64,000 nt of DNA from PALSA-911 sp963839645 (GCA_963839645.1 CAWIVZ010000008.1:930001-994000); one strand, 5' to 3'. Positions 43,327 to 54,442 are shown, counted from the stretch's first letter. Numbers and translations are program-made. The notes: generated by a model from the sequence alone, not told the origin.

Positions 43327-44526
43327 ATGAACCGCATTCGGAACATCGACCGTCGTGGGCTGCTGGCCGGCGCCGCCGGCGCGCTCGCCGCCGGGGTCAC
43401 GCTGCGCCGCGCCAGGGCCGAGGAGGTCGTGCGCATCGGCTGGATCCGGCCCACCACGGGCAGGCTCGCCAGTTCCTTCGCCCCGCTCTATGTCGGCGGC
43501 CTCATCGCCGTCGATGAAATCAATGCGGCCGGCGGCATCCTGGGCCGGCGCATCGAGCGGGTGGAGGAGGACGACGAGGCCTCGCCGGCCAAGGAACCCG
43601 CCATCATGCGCAAGCTGCAGGATGCCGGCGTCAATCTGATCTGCGGCCCGACCGGTTCGTCCCAGTCGCTGTCGGCCTTGGCCGTGGGGCGCAGCGCGAA
43701 CATCGTTCAGGCCGTCTATGCCAACGCCGCCGAGGTAGGCGACGGCACGAAATACCCGACGAACTTCCAGTTCTGCTTCAACACCGTGCAGGAAGCGAAC
43801 ACGGTCCTCGGCTATATGATCAACAAGCTCGGCATCAAGAAGATCGGCATCCTGCAGGAGAGCACCGCGTTCGGCGAGCAGGCCACCGCCGCCTCTCGCA
43901 CCGTGCTGGACCAGGCCGGTTTGAAGCCCACGGACGTGCAGGTCTATCCGCTGACCGCGCCGGATCTGACGCCCTATATCGCCAACCTGCGCAAGTCCGG
44001 CGCGGAAGGCATCGTGATGTGGACCGCCAACACGCCGCAGGCGGCCGCGGTCTTCAACGCATTGTCGTCGCAGCAATGGTTTCCACCGATCTGCGGCCAT
44101 AACGGCCTGATGTCGGCCTCACTGCTCAAGCTGGTGCCGGAAGAGGCGCTGAAGAACGTCTATTCCGTCCATTTCCGCAGCCTGTCCTTCACCGAGACCG
44201 AAAACCCCGGCCCGGCGCAGCAGGCCTTCGCCACGAAGCTGCACGCCTATCCGGAGGCGGAGGATGGCGCGGCCGCGGTGGCGGCGGCGCCATATTATGA
44301 TTTTCTGCATCTGCTGAAGCAGACCATCGAGGCCGAAAAGAGCTTCGATCCGCAGAACATCCGCCGCGCGCTGGATAGCACGACCAACTATTCGGGCCTG
44401 CTGGGCACCTACGGCTTCACGCCGTCGCATCATACCGGCCTATCGGCCGATGCGTTGTGCATGGCGACCGTTCTGTCGCTGAAGGACAAGCGGTCGCAGT
44501 GGTGCTTTCGCGAGCGCGCGCCGTAG
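43327..44526 (+). CDS. Branched-chain-type ABC transporter substrate-binding protein (LivK-like)
   Basis: 399 aa. A twin-arginine-like signal (NIDRRGLLAGAAGALAAG) precedes a type 1 periplasmic-binding fold with VVRIGWIRPTTGRLASS, VDEINAAGGILGRRIERVEE and GPTGSSQSLSALAVG. It should deliver the ligand to the permease/ATPase set encoded immediately upstream. Since the divergent operon encodes a CoA ligase and carboxyltransferases, the ligand may be an organic acid; this is inference. Confidence 0.92.
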   Translation: MNRIRNIDRRGLLAGAAGALAAGVTLRRARAEEVVRIGWIRPTTGRLASSFAPLYVGGLIAVDEINAAGGILGRRIERVEEDDEASPAKEPAIMRKLQDAGVNLICGPTGSSQSLSALAVGRSANIVQAVYANAAEVGDGTKYPTNFQFCFNTVQEANTVLGYMINKLGIKKIGILQESTAFGEQATAASRTVLDQAGLKPTDVQVYPLTAPDLTPYIANLRKSGAEGIVMWTANTPQAAAVFNALSSQQWFPPICGHNGLMSASLLKLVPEEALKNVYSVHFRSLSFTETENPGPAQQAFATKLHAYPEAEDGAAAVAAAPYYDFLHLLKQTIEAEKSFDPQNIRRALDSTTNYSGLLGTYGFTPSHHTGLSADALCMATVLSLKDKRSQWCFRERAP

Positions 44527-44550
44527 AACGATGGATGGCCCGCCGCGGGG

Positions 44551-47500
44551 TCAGTTCTTGTGCTCGCGCTGCTCCTCCTTGACGAGTATGGCGAGCAGCC
44601 GGTTCTGCCGTTCCAACAAGGCGATCAGGTGCTTGCAGCAATCGTCGCCGATGCCGCCGCCAGGAGTGCCGCCACCGGGCGGGCGCAGCCAGCCCTCGAC
44701 ATATTTGGACAGAACCGCCTCTCGGGTCACCGGTTCATGGTCGTGGCTGTGGCCGGTCGCCCGGAAGGTGAACACATAGCTGCCGGCAACCGCCGTGTGG
44801 GTGAACAAGGCGGCGTATTCCCCATCATCGGCGGCGCCGTCCTGGTGCGCGCCGTCGTCGCGCAGGGTCATGGACCAGGTCTGCCCGCCGGGTGCCACCG
44901 CCTGGACCGTGACGACGCAACCGAGCACCGGCAGGCCGGCTTCGCTGACCATGCCGGTCAGCAGGATCGGGTCGCCGACCTGCACCGGGTTGGGCGTGAC
45001 GTAGGGCTGCAGGCGGAAATTCGAGCCGGCGCCGATCGCGATGCCGTATTCGATCGGGTTCTTCGTCTCCTTGCAGTCCGAGGGCCGGAAGCCGAGGCGC
45101 TTATCGTCCCCCCGATGCGGGTTGCCGGTGCAGGCCAGTCCGTCGTGGCGGATGACGACTTTCCATCGCCCCGCATAGCGGTCCGGCTCCTTGGGCGGCA
45201 GCCGGAAATCCAGGAAGCGGGACGTATTGGTGAAACCGCTGCGCAGCTGGAACCCTGGCGGGAGCAGGTTGGCGTCGACGATTTCTCCCTTTGGACTTTC
45301 GAGGAAGAACGGCAGGCGGATGCCCCTCAGGTCGTACATGACCACCATGGCGCCCATGTCGCCGCGCAGCAGGTCGAATTCGATGATCTGGGTCTGGCCG
45401 GGATAGATCACGTAATCGGGGTCGGAGATCGTCGCGAAGTCGACCATATCCATGTAGATCTGGGTGAAATACTTCATGAGCTGGAAGGCGAGTTTCGGCT
45501 GGGTCGGGTCGGCCACCAGGTACTGTCCGCCCGCGCCGCTGGACAGCGTTGCCAACTGGTTGAGATCGATGTCCTGGCCGGTGCCCACGCCCACGGCGAA
45601 CACCTTGACATCGCTGGGCGGCGCGAAGGGGTGGGTAGCCACCGTGGCCGGCGGAGGCGTGGGGTTCAGCGCCTGAATGCCGGTCACCGTATAGAACAGG
45701 CCATCGTCCGGATTGAGATAGGCGGTGTTATCCATGCCGTCGGTCAGCACGATCAGCGTCTTTTTCAGCACCGCCGGCGCCGGACCGACGCGTGGGACCT
45801 GGAACTGCTTCAGCCCTGTCATCGCACCGGCGGCGATGGCCGTATTGCCGCCCGGCGCCAGGTTGGTGGCGTTGATCTGACCGGCAATGGTCGTCTGGTT
45901 GGCGGATGTAACGGCCTGCATGGTTTGGTAATTGTCGGCCGTGGTGCTGAATCGGGTGACGCCCAGCCGGTTGCCGAGGTCGGGCGGGATGAGTTGGGCC
46001 AGTAACTGCCCGGCCTGCACCACTGCGCCGGTCTTGTTGCCGCCTCCCGGGATCGCGGCGCCCATGCTGCCGGACTTGTCGAACACCGCTGCCACGTCGA
46101 CCACGTTGCCGGCGACGATGTTGGCCGTGAGCGTCAGGGGGAAGGTGAGCGGCGCCAAGGGATCGTTGTGGTTGCCTATGGTAAGGGTAGCGTTGACCGC
46201 GCCGAGCGAATGGGCGGGATCGGCGAAGAGCGCGACTGCCACCAGGACCTCCCCCGGTCCGGCCGCGCCGCCGCACGGATGCACCGGCAGTACGGGCGGA
46301 TAGGTGTGCGCGGGGAAATCCACGTCGGTGATGGAATTCGACGATTTCAGGATACCGAACAGCGCCGCGTCGGGCCCTGAAAGGGTGGCGGTGAAGGTCA
46401 GCGGCCCATCCCCGGTGTTGGTGACCGTGATGAAACGGACAGTACCGATAGCCCTGGCCCAGGTCCCCGAAGGCAAAGGCCGGAACCGGGTTGGTCGGCA
46501 CGCCGATGGTGGCGTTGGGGATGCATCCCTCGCCTTGCAGGGTGATCGTCTTGGTGACGCCGGCCGCGGGGGGCGTTCCGGTGACGCTGATCGTCTGCGA
46601 TACCGCGCCTTCCGCCGTCGGTGTGAAGGTCACGGAGATCGGCTGCGACAGGCCGCAGCCCAGCGTGCCGGCAACGCCGGTCCACTGGAAGGGCGAGCCG
46701 GCCGGAGGCGGGCTGACGCTGAAATTGATCGGCACATCGCCGGTGTTGGTGATCGTGACGGTTTTGGCAGGCGGCGTGGTGCCAACCTGGATATGGCCGA
46801 AATCGGTCGGGGTGGGCGTGAAGGTGAAGGCCGGCACCGCGGCGACGGCCTTGCCCGAGCATACCAGCTTGTCATCGCCCTTGGCCGGGGTCCGGGTGAT
46901 CGGCATGTTGACGTTGTTGAAGCTGCCGACGGCCCCGGGGGCGAAAGTGACGCTGACGGTAACGGTGTGACCGGGGTCGATGTCGATCGGGAATGCCGGC
47001 GCCGGCGTGGTCAGGCTGTACGGGCCAGACGCACCGATCGCGTTCACGGTTATGCAGTCCGTGCCGTTATTCTTGAGGGTGAAGACCTTGGTGGATGGCG
47101 GCTGCGGGCAGCCGCCGACCTTGACGTCGGAGAAGGTCTGCGGGCCTGGCAGCACCTGCAACTGGCCCTCGGGGATGGGACAGGGGCCGCCGATGATCGT
47201 GCCGCCGTCCTTGATCTGGACAGCCGTGCCTGTAGCCTCGCCGATGAGCTGTCCCGTGGGCGAGTAGGGGCCGGGGCCCGCGCAGATCAGCTTGCCGTTG
47301 TCGCTGCGGAATATCCCGAGACCCGAGACGACGCCGAACCCGGGCGACCCGGTGGACGCACCGACCATGCAGGCGGTTCCGGAGTTCGCACTGAATTGCA
47401 AAAAGGGCAGCGTATTCGAGCTGCTAGCCGAGACAAAGAGCAGCTGGACCGCGGTTATGCTCGGTGCCGTGAAATCAATGATCGACAGGAACCGGTTGCC

Positions 47501-47743
47501 GAGGCCCGGCCCATTGTCGGTCTGCAACACGGCCAGGAAGTTCCCGGTGCCGAAGAATTGATGCCGGACGGTCTGATTGGCGACCGGCGTGATGAACATC
47601 GTTCCGTTCGGACCGGTGATGGTCAGTGTGCCGGCGCTATAGGAGACGGATCGCCCCGGTTTCGACTCGTTGAAATTGTTCCAGATGCCCTGGCTGGAGT
47701 TGAAGAAAAGGCCCGCCTGGATGGAGATCGGCGTGCATGCCAT
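44551..47743 (-). CDS. VWA-domain protein with choice-of-anchor-D-like repeats; frameshifted near 46440
   Basis: About 1063 aa once a single extra base near 46440 is removed (join GQGYR to TVRFITVTNTG). In order: an N-terminal beta-rich region (1-190), three ASPM-SPD2-Hydin/choice-of-anchor-D type repeats at about 195-290, 320-420 and 430-535 (VTITNTGDVPINF, ITVTNTGDGPLTF), and a von Willebrand A domain at about 548-760 with MIDAS motif DKSGSMG and the later VLTDGMDNT. A C-terminal Ig-like domain with LRDDGAHQDGAADDGEY and a short charged helical tail follow. There is no signal peptide. The ATG at 47743 has GAAGGGAG 11 nt upstream. The function is unknown; an adhesive or assembly role for VWA is typical. 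Confidence 0.72.
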
Positions 47744-47749
47744 GGACAC

Positions 47750-48399
47750 GTACTCCCTTCAATAAGCGCAGCGGATGCTGCGCTGAAACGGCTGCCGGGG
47801 CTTGATCGCCACGGATCCGTTCTCGTTATTCCGAGGCATCTCAATCATTTTTCGCAAGGAACGCAAGGAACTCTTTACGGGCTCGCATAAAGGTTCGTTC
47901 ATGTCCGGACGTTTCTCCGATCACCATGATCGCGACTGATGGCGGTGAACCGCCCCGGGTTTGTCGGCAATCGTAATCAGGATGCAGGCTCGGAGTCTCC
48001 CGCCCCAGGCTTGTCTGCGACATCCCCCAAGACAGCCTGTGTCGGCATAGAGCATGATCCGCGCCACCGGGCGCATGGCTCATACTTTATCCCTCGGTTT
48101 GGGCGAGCGACTTTATCCGATCAGATAACTCCATCTGATCGGGCGTTGCTCGAGTATTTGGAATACGGGTGCCTGACCTCCGCGCTGGCTTGGAGGCCGT
48201 TGATCGCGTGTGGCGGATCGGCCGGGATTGCCAGAGCGTTACGGCGGGCAGCCGGGCCATTGTCACCGTGTCGCGCGCAATCTCGCGGATGCCGGCGACT
48301 ACCCTGAAAGGCGTGAACGCGACCGGCCGCGCAAGGAAAACCATTGGCCATGTATTGGCTCACAGCTTGCACACGATCGGCTGGCCGCTTGAAATCCCT
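47750..48399. other. 650-bp intergenic region with no convincing gene
   Basis: Between the VWA protein start and tRNA-Glu I find only short open frames without ribosome sites or family sequence. The notable structure is the inverted repeat at 48117-48142. The promoter of the VWA gene should lie at the left end. Confidence 0.5.
48117..48142. repeat. 10-bp inverted repeat
   Basis: CCGATCAGAT and ATCTGATCGG flank AACTCC, with additional weaker pairing of CGAGC and GCTCG outside. It could be a protein-binding site or a stem in a transcript running out of the tRNA gene. Confidence 0.5.
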
Positions 48400-48475
48400 T
48401 GGCGTCCCGTAGGGGATTCGAACCCCTGTTACCGCCGTGAGAGGGCGGTGTCCTAGGCCTCTAGACGAACGGGAC
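48400..48475 (-). tRNA. tRNA-Glu (anticodon CTC)
   Basis: The 76-nt minus-strand sequence folds as a cloverleaf: acceptor arms GTCCCGT and ACGGGAC, T-arm with GGTTCGAATCC, and anticodon stem CCGCC/GGCGG with loop CTCTCAC, which gives anticodon CTC. The 3' CCA is encoded (48400-48402). It closely resembles bacterial tRNA-Glu. It lies about 80 bp downstream of recJ on the same strand. Confidence 0.95.
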
Positions 48476-48556
48476 AAGAGGGTCGCGCTGGGTAACCGAA
48501 CGCGGGCTGGCGGTCAAGCTTCGGTGTTGGGCGCGCGGTGGTGGAGCCGGGGGACT

Positions 48557-50327
48557 TCAGGCGGGCGCGGCGTCGGAGATGAAGAAGCCGGGGGTGGTCT
48601 GGCCGTTCCATTCTTCCGCGCGCAGATGGCCGGCGAGGTTCAGGGGAAGGCCGTCGCGGTTCAGCAGGGCGTCGGACAGGGCGCCTTCGCGGGCGCGGAA
48701 CATCAGGGCTTTCAGGCGGGGGCCGCCGCCCTCGCCTTCCACGAAGGCGCGGATGGTGTTGCCCTCCTTGCCGATGCGCTCGGCGCGGACAACGCGGGCG
48801 CGGGGCAGGACGAAGACCGGTTCCTCGTTGCCGTTGCCGAAGGGGGCGAGGTGCTGCAGCTGGCGGGCGAGTTCGGTGGTGGCGCCCGGGACCGACAGCG
48901 TGGCCTCCACCGCCAGGTCGGCGGCGGCGGGCAGGTCGGCGGCGGCGGCGAGGCGTTCATCCAGGAAGGCGTGGAAGTCGCCCAGCCGGTCGGCCCGCAG
49001 CGAAAAGCCGGCGGCCATGGCGTGGCCGCCGCCGGTGAGCAGCAGGCCGTGCTGGCGGGCGGCGATCACCGCGCCGCCGAGGTCGATGCCGCCGACCGAG
49101 CGGCCGGAGCCCTTGGCGATGCCGTCGGCGACGGCGGCGACGCAGGCGGGGCGGTTGAAGCGTTCCTTGATGCGCCCGGCGACGATGCCGACGACGCCGG
49201 GATGCCAGTCCGCACCGGCGACCAGCAGGGCCGGGTGGCCGGCTTCGGACTGGCGTTCGGCCTCGGCCATCGCGGTTTCCAGCATGGAAAGCTCGACCTC
49301 CTGGCGCTGGCGGTTCACCGCGTCCAGCGTGGCGGCGAGCGAGCGGGCCTCGATGGGGTCCTCGCACAGCAGCAGGCGGACGCCGAGATCGGCCTCGCTG
49401 ATGCGCCCGGCGGCGTTGATGCGCGGGCCAAGGGCGAAGCCGCAGGTGAAGGCGGTGGGGCGGTCCTTCGCCTGCGCCACGTCCAGCAGGGCGGCGATGC
49501 CGGGGCGGGCGCGCCTGGCCATCACCTTCAGGCCCTGGGTGACCAGGGCGCGGTTCAGGCCGGTGAGCGGCATGACGTCGCAGACGGTGGCGAGCGCCAC
49601 GAGGTCGAGCAGGGCCAGCAGGTCGGGCTCCGGGCGGGTCTGGAAGAACCCCTGGCGGCGGAGCGTGCGGAGGAGGGCGACGGCGGTGAGGAAGGACACC
49701 GCGGCGGCGCAGAGCGTGCCCAGGCCGGAAGCTGTCGTCCAGGCGGTTCGGGTTGACGGTGGCGCGGATCGGCGGCGGCGCGCCCTCGATCTTGTGGTGG
49801 TCCAGCACGATCACGTCGGCCTGGTTGTGCACCACGGCCAGGGCGTCGGCCGCGGCGGTGCCGCAGTCGACGCAGACGATCAGCCTGGCCCCCTGCCCCA
49901 CCAGCGCGCGCAGGGCCGGGCCGTTCGGGCCGTAGCCCTCGGTCAGGCGGTCGGGCACGTGGTAGACGACCGGGCAGCCGAGGGCGCGCAGCAGGCCGAT
50001 CATCAGGGCGGAGCTGGCGGCGCCGTCGACGTCGTAGTCGCCGAACACGCCGACGGTTTCGCCGTGGCGCACGGCGTGGGCCAGGCGTTCGGCGGCGGCG
50101 TCCATGTCGGTCAGCGCCGAGGGGTCGGGCAGCAGGGCGCGCAGCGTCGGGTCGAGGAAATTGGCGGCGTCCTCGATCCCGACCTGGCGGGCGGCCAGCA
50201 GGCGGCCGACGATTTCCGGCAGGCCGAGGCGCTGGGCGATGCCGAGTGCGACGCGGTCCTCGCCGGTGCGCCAGATCCAGCGCCGGCCGCTCAGGCTGCG
50301 GCCGACGCCGAGGACGAGCTCGGTCAG
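48557..50327 (-). CDS. recJ: Single-stranded-DNA-specific exonuclease RecJ; frameshifted near 49729
   Basis: About 589 aa after removing one extra base at 49729-49730, which joins NPNRLDDS to SGLGTLCAAAVSFLTA. The upstream frame carries VFGDYDVDGAASS (DHH motif I) and IVLDHHKIEGAPP (motif III); the downstream frame carries GPRINAAGRISEADLGV and the DHHA1 region with SGRSVGGIDLG and TGGGHAMAAGFSL. RecJ degrades single-stranded DNA 5' to 3' in recombination and repair. No ATG, GTG or TTG is available at the expected N-terminus; a CTG at 50327 is the best guess, directly behind the glpX stop (50338). The boundary is therefore uncertain. Confidence 0.85.
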
Positions 50328-50337
50328 GGGAAGGCGC

Positions 50338-51334
50338 CTAGGTGGGGGTCCAGGTCTTCTTGGTGAAGTTGTGGTGCCCCTCGATGTAGCGGACCGTGCC
50401 GGACTTGCTGCGCATGACGATGGAATGGGTGATGGCGCCGTGGCCGAAGCGCTTCACGCCGCGCAGCATGGCGCCGGAGGTGACGCCGGTGGCGGCGAAC
50501 ATCACGTCGCCCTTGGCCATTTCCGCGATGGTGTATTTCTGGTTCGGATCGTTGATGCCCATGGAACGGGCGCGGGCGATCTGCTCGTCGTTCTCGTACA
50601 GCAGCCGGCCCTGCATCTGGCCGCCGATGCAGCGCAGGGCGGCGGCGGCGAGCACGCCCTCCGGCGCGCCGCCGGAGCCGAGATAGATGTCCACCTCACT
50701 GTCGGGCGTCGCGGTGGCGATCACGCCGGCGACGTCGCCGTCGCTGATCAGCATGATGCGGGCGCCGGCCTCGCGGCATTTGGCGATCAGTTCCTTGTGG
50801 CGGTCGCGGTCGAGGATGCAGGCCATCAGGTCGGAGACGTCGCATTTCTTGGCGCGGGCCAGGTTGCGCAGGTTTTCGCCGACCGGGGCGTCGATATCGA
50901 CCACGACCTTCCGGCAGGCCGCCGCCGACGGCGATCTTTTCCATGTAGATGTCGGGGGCATGCAGGAAGCCGCCGCGCTCGGCCAGGGCCACGGTGGCGA
51001 TGGCGTTCGGGCCGCCCTTGGCGGTGAGGGTGGTGCCTTCCAGCGGATCGACGGCGATGTCCATGGCGGGACCGCCGCGGCCGACCTTCTCGCCGATGAA
51101 CAGCATCGGCGCCTCGTCCATCTCGCCCTCGCCGATCACCACGGTGCCGTCGATCTGCACGGTGTCGAAGGATTTGCGCATGGCTTCCACCGCGGCGCCG
51201 TCGGCGTCGTTCTTCTTGCCGAGGCCGATCCAGCGCGAGGCCGCGAGTGCTGCCGCCTCGGTCACGCGGACCAGCTCCAGGGCGAGGTTGCGGTCGGTGA
51301 CCGCCAACTCGGCGGCGGACAGGGTGGTGCTCAT
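50338..51334 (-). CDS. glpX: Class II fructose-1,6-bisphosphatase GlpX; frameshifted near 50906
   Basis: 331 aa after deleting one base near 50906, joining GGLPEG to VVDIDAPVGENLRNL. The N-terminal frame has IGEGEMDEAPMLFIGE and AVDPLEGTTLTAKG, the metal- and phosphate-binding motifs of GlpX; the C-terminal frame has LISDGDVAGVIA and YLGSGGAPEGVLAAAALRC. It hydrolyses fructose 1,6-bisphosphate in gluconeogenesis. The ATG at 51332-51334 is preceded by AGAAACGC, with only a weak ribosome site. It precedes recJ in the usual alphaproteobacterial order, but hom is missing directly upstream. Confidence 0.9.
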
Positions 51335-51480
51335 GGCGCGTTTCTCCGGATTTTCGCGAGTGACTCGGTTGATCGGGCGCAGGTTAGACGATTTCGGCCG
51401 AGGCCATAACCGGGCCGATCATTGACAGCGATGGGTGGGGCGCCGGTAGTCTTTCCTTTGAAAAAGCTCGGGGGCGTCGG

Positions 51481-52650
51481 ATGAACCATCTGAACAGGCC
51501 GGATGCGATCGCGCGCGCGCGGCAGTTGCAGCCGGCGATCGAGGCGCATGCCGATGAGCTGGAGCGGACGAAGCGCATCCCCGAAAAATTGCTGAACGAG
51601 TTGCACCAGGCGCGGGTGTTCCGCCTGCTGATGCCGCGCTCCGTCGGCGGCGACGAGATCGAGCCATGGACCTATCTGCGGGCGGTGGAGGAGGTCGGGC
51701 GGGCGGACGCGTCGGTGGCATGGAACATGTTCGTGGCCAATTCCTCGGCGCTGATCGCGCCGTTCCTGGAGCTGGAGCCGGCGCGGGCGATCTTCACCGA
51801 TCCGCGCACGGTGGTGGCGTGGGGGCCGCCGAATGCCTGCCAGGCGAAGGCGGTGCCGGGGGGGTATCAGGTGAGCGGGCGCTGGAGTTTCGCTTCCGGC
51901 TGCCGGGCGGCGAACTGGATGGGGGCGCATTGCCAGGTGGTGGAGCCGGACGGGTCGCTGCGGCTGAACCATCTGGGCCGGCCGGCGATCCGAACGCTGC
52001 TGTTTCCGGCGGAACAGGCACGGCTGGAGGATACCTGGAACACGATCGGGCTGCGCGGCACGGCGAGCGATTCCTATTCGGTGTCGGATGTGTTCGTGCC
52101 GGAGGCGTTCAGCTCCACCCGCGAGGACCCGACGCTGCGGCGCGATCCGGGGCGGCTGTATGCGTTTCCGATGCAGGGGATTTATGCCGTGGGCGTGTCG
52201 GGCGTGGCGATCGGCACCGCGCGGGCGATGCTGGAGGCGTTCCGGGAACTGGCCGGCGGCAAGGTGCCGCGCGGGCTGAAGCGGCTGGCCGACAGCCCGG
52301 TGGTGCATGCGGATTTGGCGCGCAACGAGGCGAAGCTCGGCTCCGCGCGGGCCTATCTGAGCGAGACGCTGCGCGAGATCTGGGAGCGGGTGGAGGGCAC
52401 CGAGATCATCGCCATTCCCGACCGGGCGCGGGTGCGGCTGGCCTGCGCGCACGCGATCCAGGCGGCGATGGAGGTGGCGGACTACGCGTACAAGGCGGCG
52501 GGGACAGATTCGATCGTGCCGGGTTCGCCGTTTGAGCGGCGGTTTCGCGACATCCATACCGTGGTGCAGCAGATCCAGGGCCGCGCGGCGCATTTCGAGG
52601 CGGTGGGGGCGATCCTGTTCGGCCAGATCCCGGAGACGGGGTTTCTGTAG
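51481..52650 (+). CDS. Acyl-CoA dehydrogenase-fold flavin monooxygenase (group D type)
   Basis: 389 aa with an intact frame. N-terminal helical ELERTKRIPEKLLNELHQAR, the core VEEVGRADASVAWNMF and VSGRWSFASGC, and C-terminal helices match the DszC/HsaA/HpaB-like hydroxylase branch of the acyl-CoA dehydrogenase fold. Such two-component enzymes use reduced flavin from a separate reductase; none is encoded beside it. It is the first gene of the accessory block inserted between glpX and hom. Confidence 0.82.
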   Translation: MNHLNRPDAIARARQLQPAIEAHADELERTKRIPEKLLNELHQARVFRLLMPRSVGGDEIEPWTYLRAVEEVGRADASVAWNMFVANSSALIAPFLELEPARAIFTDPRTVVAWGPPNACQAKAVPGGYQVSGRWSFASGCRAANWMGAHCQVVEPDGSLRLNHLGRPAIRTLLFPAEQARLEDTWNTIGLRGTASDSYSVSDVFVPEAFSSTREDPTLRRDPGRLYAFPMQGIYAVGVSGVAIGTARAMLEAFRELAGGKVPRGLKRLADSPVVHADLARNEAKLGSARAYLSETLREIWERVEGTEIIAIPDRARVRLACAHAIQAAMEVADYAYKAAGTDSIVPGSPFERRFRDIHTVVQQIQGRAAHFEAVGAILFGQIPETGFL

Positions 52651-52757
52651 GCTTCGGCGGCAGCGAAGCGAATCGTTTGATAAGGGATATTTTCACCTGT
52701 AGGAATTGCAGGGTCGGAACGGGCTTGGCTGCAACCTGCCAAAAGGGGTCACAGGAT

Positions 52758-53024
52758 ATGAACATGAAAACGATTTCCGCGTTCTCCGCCGCCTTCGCGC
52801 TGTTCGCGGTGCTGGCGCTGCCGGCGCCGGCGCAGGCCGGGGAGACCTGCAAGGCGACCGCGGCGGAGAAGAAGCTGGCCGGCGCCGCGATGACCAGTTT
52901 CATGAAGAAATGCGAGAAGGACGCGGCCGCGACGTGTTCCACGGCGGCTGCCGACAAGAAGCTGTCGGGCGCGGCGAAGAACAGCTTCACGAAGAAATGC
53001 GTGAAGGACGCCGTCGGCGGCTGA
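52758..53024 (+). CDS. Secreted PsiF-repeat protein
   Basis: 88 aa. A signal peptide (through PAPAQA) is followed by two copies of a PsiF-type repeat: CKATAAEKKLAGAAMTSFMK and CSTAAADKKLSGAAKNSFTK, each ending KKC. PsiF proteins are small periplasmic proteins of unknown role, first seen as phosphate-starvation induced. The ATG at 52758 follows ACAGGAT. A strong terminator follows at 53050. Confidence 0.9.
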   Translation: MNMKTISAFSAAFALFAVLALPAPAQAGETCKATAAEKKLAGAAMTSFMKKCEKDAAATCSTAAADKKLSGAAKNSFTKKCVKDAVGG

Positions 53025-53049
53025 CGGCTTCGCCGGACATGGAACCGAT

Positions 53050-53079
53050 GAGGCGAGCGCCGGGGCGCTCGCCTCTTTT
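53050..53079 (+). terminator. Intrinsic terminator
   Basis: A perfect 12-bp stem, GAGGCGAGCGCC with its complement GGCGCTCGCCTC, has a two-base GG spacer and is followed by TTTTCGTT. It lies 26 bp after the PsiF-like stop, before the convergent solute-binding protein gene. Confidence 0.85.
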
Positions 53080-53084
53080 CGTTC

Positions 53085-54442
53085 CTACCGCGTGAAGCCC
53101 TGCAGTTCCTCCTTCACCCAGGCGATCGCCTGGTCGGGCGACTTGCCGGAAACCAGCTTCGCCACCATCGTCGGGATCGTGCCGCGGCTGAACATCTGCA
53201 CCGCGATGTCATTCGGGCCCGAGGAGCCGGTGATATAGTATTCCGCCTGGTGCCAGGGGCGGACAGGATAGTTGTAGACGGTACCTTTGGGCGGCTCGAC
53301 CTCGCCCCAGATCGGGAAGTTCGACATCGATTTCGAAGGCGGGAATGTCGTAACCGATCACCGCCGTGCAGAGGGCTTCCTGCTGCTTGCGGTCGGCCAG
53401 GAAATGGATCAGGTCCTTGGCCGCCGACTTGTTCTGGGCGAACTCCCAGACCCCCCAGTAGGTACGGCCGCATCGGCACCATGCGGCCCTTCGGGCCCTT
53501 CGGGTTCGGGAAGGTCCAGCAATCCGCCGCCACCGCCGGCGCATCGCGCTTGGCCACCGCCCAGGCCGAGGGCGGGTTGAAGATCAGCGCCGACTTGCCG
53601 GAGATCAGTGCGCGGTTGTTGGACGCATCGTCGTAGCTGACGGTTTCCGGCGGCAGGAAGGCAACCAGCTTCTGGGCGTATTCCAGCGCCGCGCGCACGG
53701 CCGGGGTATCGGCCGTGATGTTGCCCTTGGCATCCACCAGGTCGGCCCCCATGGCGCCGAAGATCGCGCCCCAGGTCTGCACCGAGTCTGTGGTGGTGCC
53801 GCAGCCGAGGGCGAACGGATAGCCCGCCTTGTGACAGGCCTCGGCCGCCTTCAGGAAGGTATCGTAGGTCCAGTCCGCGGCCTCGGGCGGCTTGACCTCG
53901 TGCGCCGGGTAGAGTGCCTGCACGTCGATGCCGGCATATTGCTTCAGCATGCTGATCCGCGCGCAACTGGTCAGCGGAGCCGAGCCGCTGCCGGTCGGCA
54001 CCGCCATCCAGTGGCCCTTGACCGTGCCCAGATGCTCGAAGGCGTGGGCGACCGGGCCGTTGGCGGCGATCAGGGATTTCATCACGTCGTCCAGCGGAAT
54101 CAGGTGATCGGCGAACTGGTGCACCGTCCACATGTCGAAGGCATAGGCGTCGTGGCCGGTGCGCGCCTGGGCCTCGGCGGCCATCGTCAGGTTGATCTTG
54201 CCGCCGTTCGCGGTGAGGAAGTCGGCCTGGACCTCGACCTTGTTCTTGTCCGACCATTCCTGGATCAGCTTGCGCATCGCGTCGTTGCCGGCGGGGACCC
54301 AATGATCCCAGAACACCATCGACAGCTTGCCGGCGGCGCCGGCGGTACGGATATGCACGAGCGGCAGGGCGGCCGATGCGGCAGCGAGCTTCAGCGTATT
54401 TCTGCGTGAAAGGGAACGCGATGGGCGGCGTAGCTTCGTCAT
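53085..54442 (-). CDS. Extracellular solute-binding protein (family 1), orphan; two frameshifts
   Basis: About 451 aa after removing two single extra bases, near 53461 (RPY to WGVWEFAQN) and near 53329 (IPAFEI to MSNFPIWGE). The N-terminus SLSRRNTLKLAAASAALPLV is a twin-arginine-like signal. KLSMVFWDHWVPAGNDAMRK and the DAYAFDMWTVHQ region fit carbohydrate-type binding proteins. The ATG at 54442 is chosen because GGGAGA lies 9 nt upstream, whereas it is too close to the ATG at 54448. No permease or ATPase genes adjoin it. Confidence 0.8.

Noticed and set aside
48400..48475. tRNA-Glu as the integration site of the accessory block
   Set aside because: The block starts beyond glpX, about 2.9 kb away, and no repeated tRNA 3' end was found.
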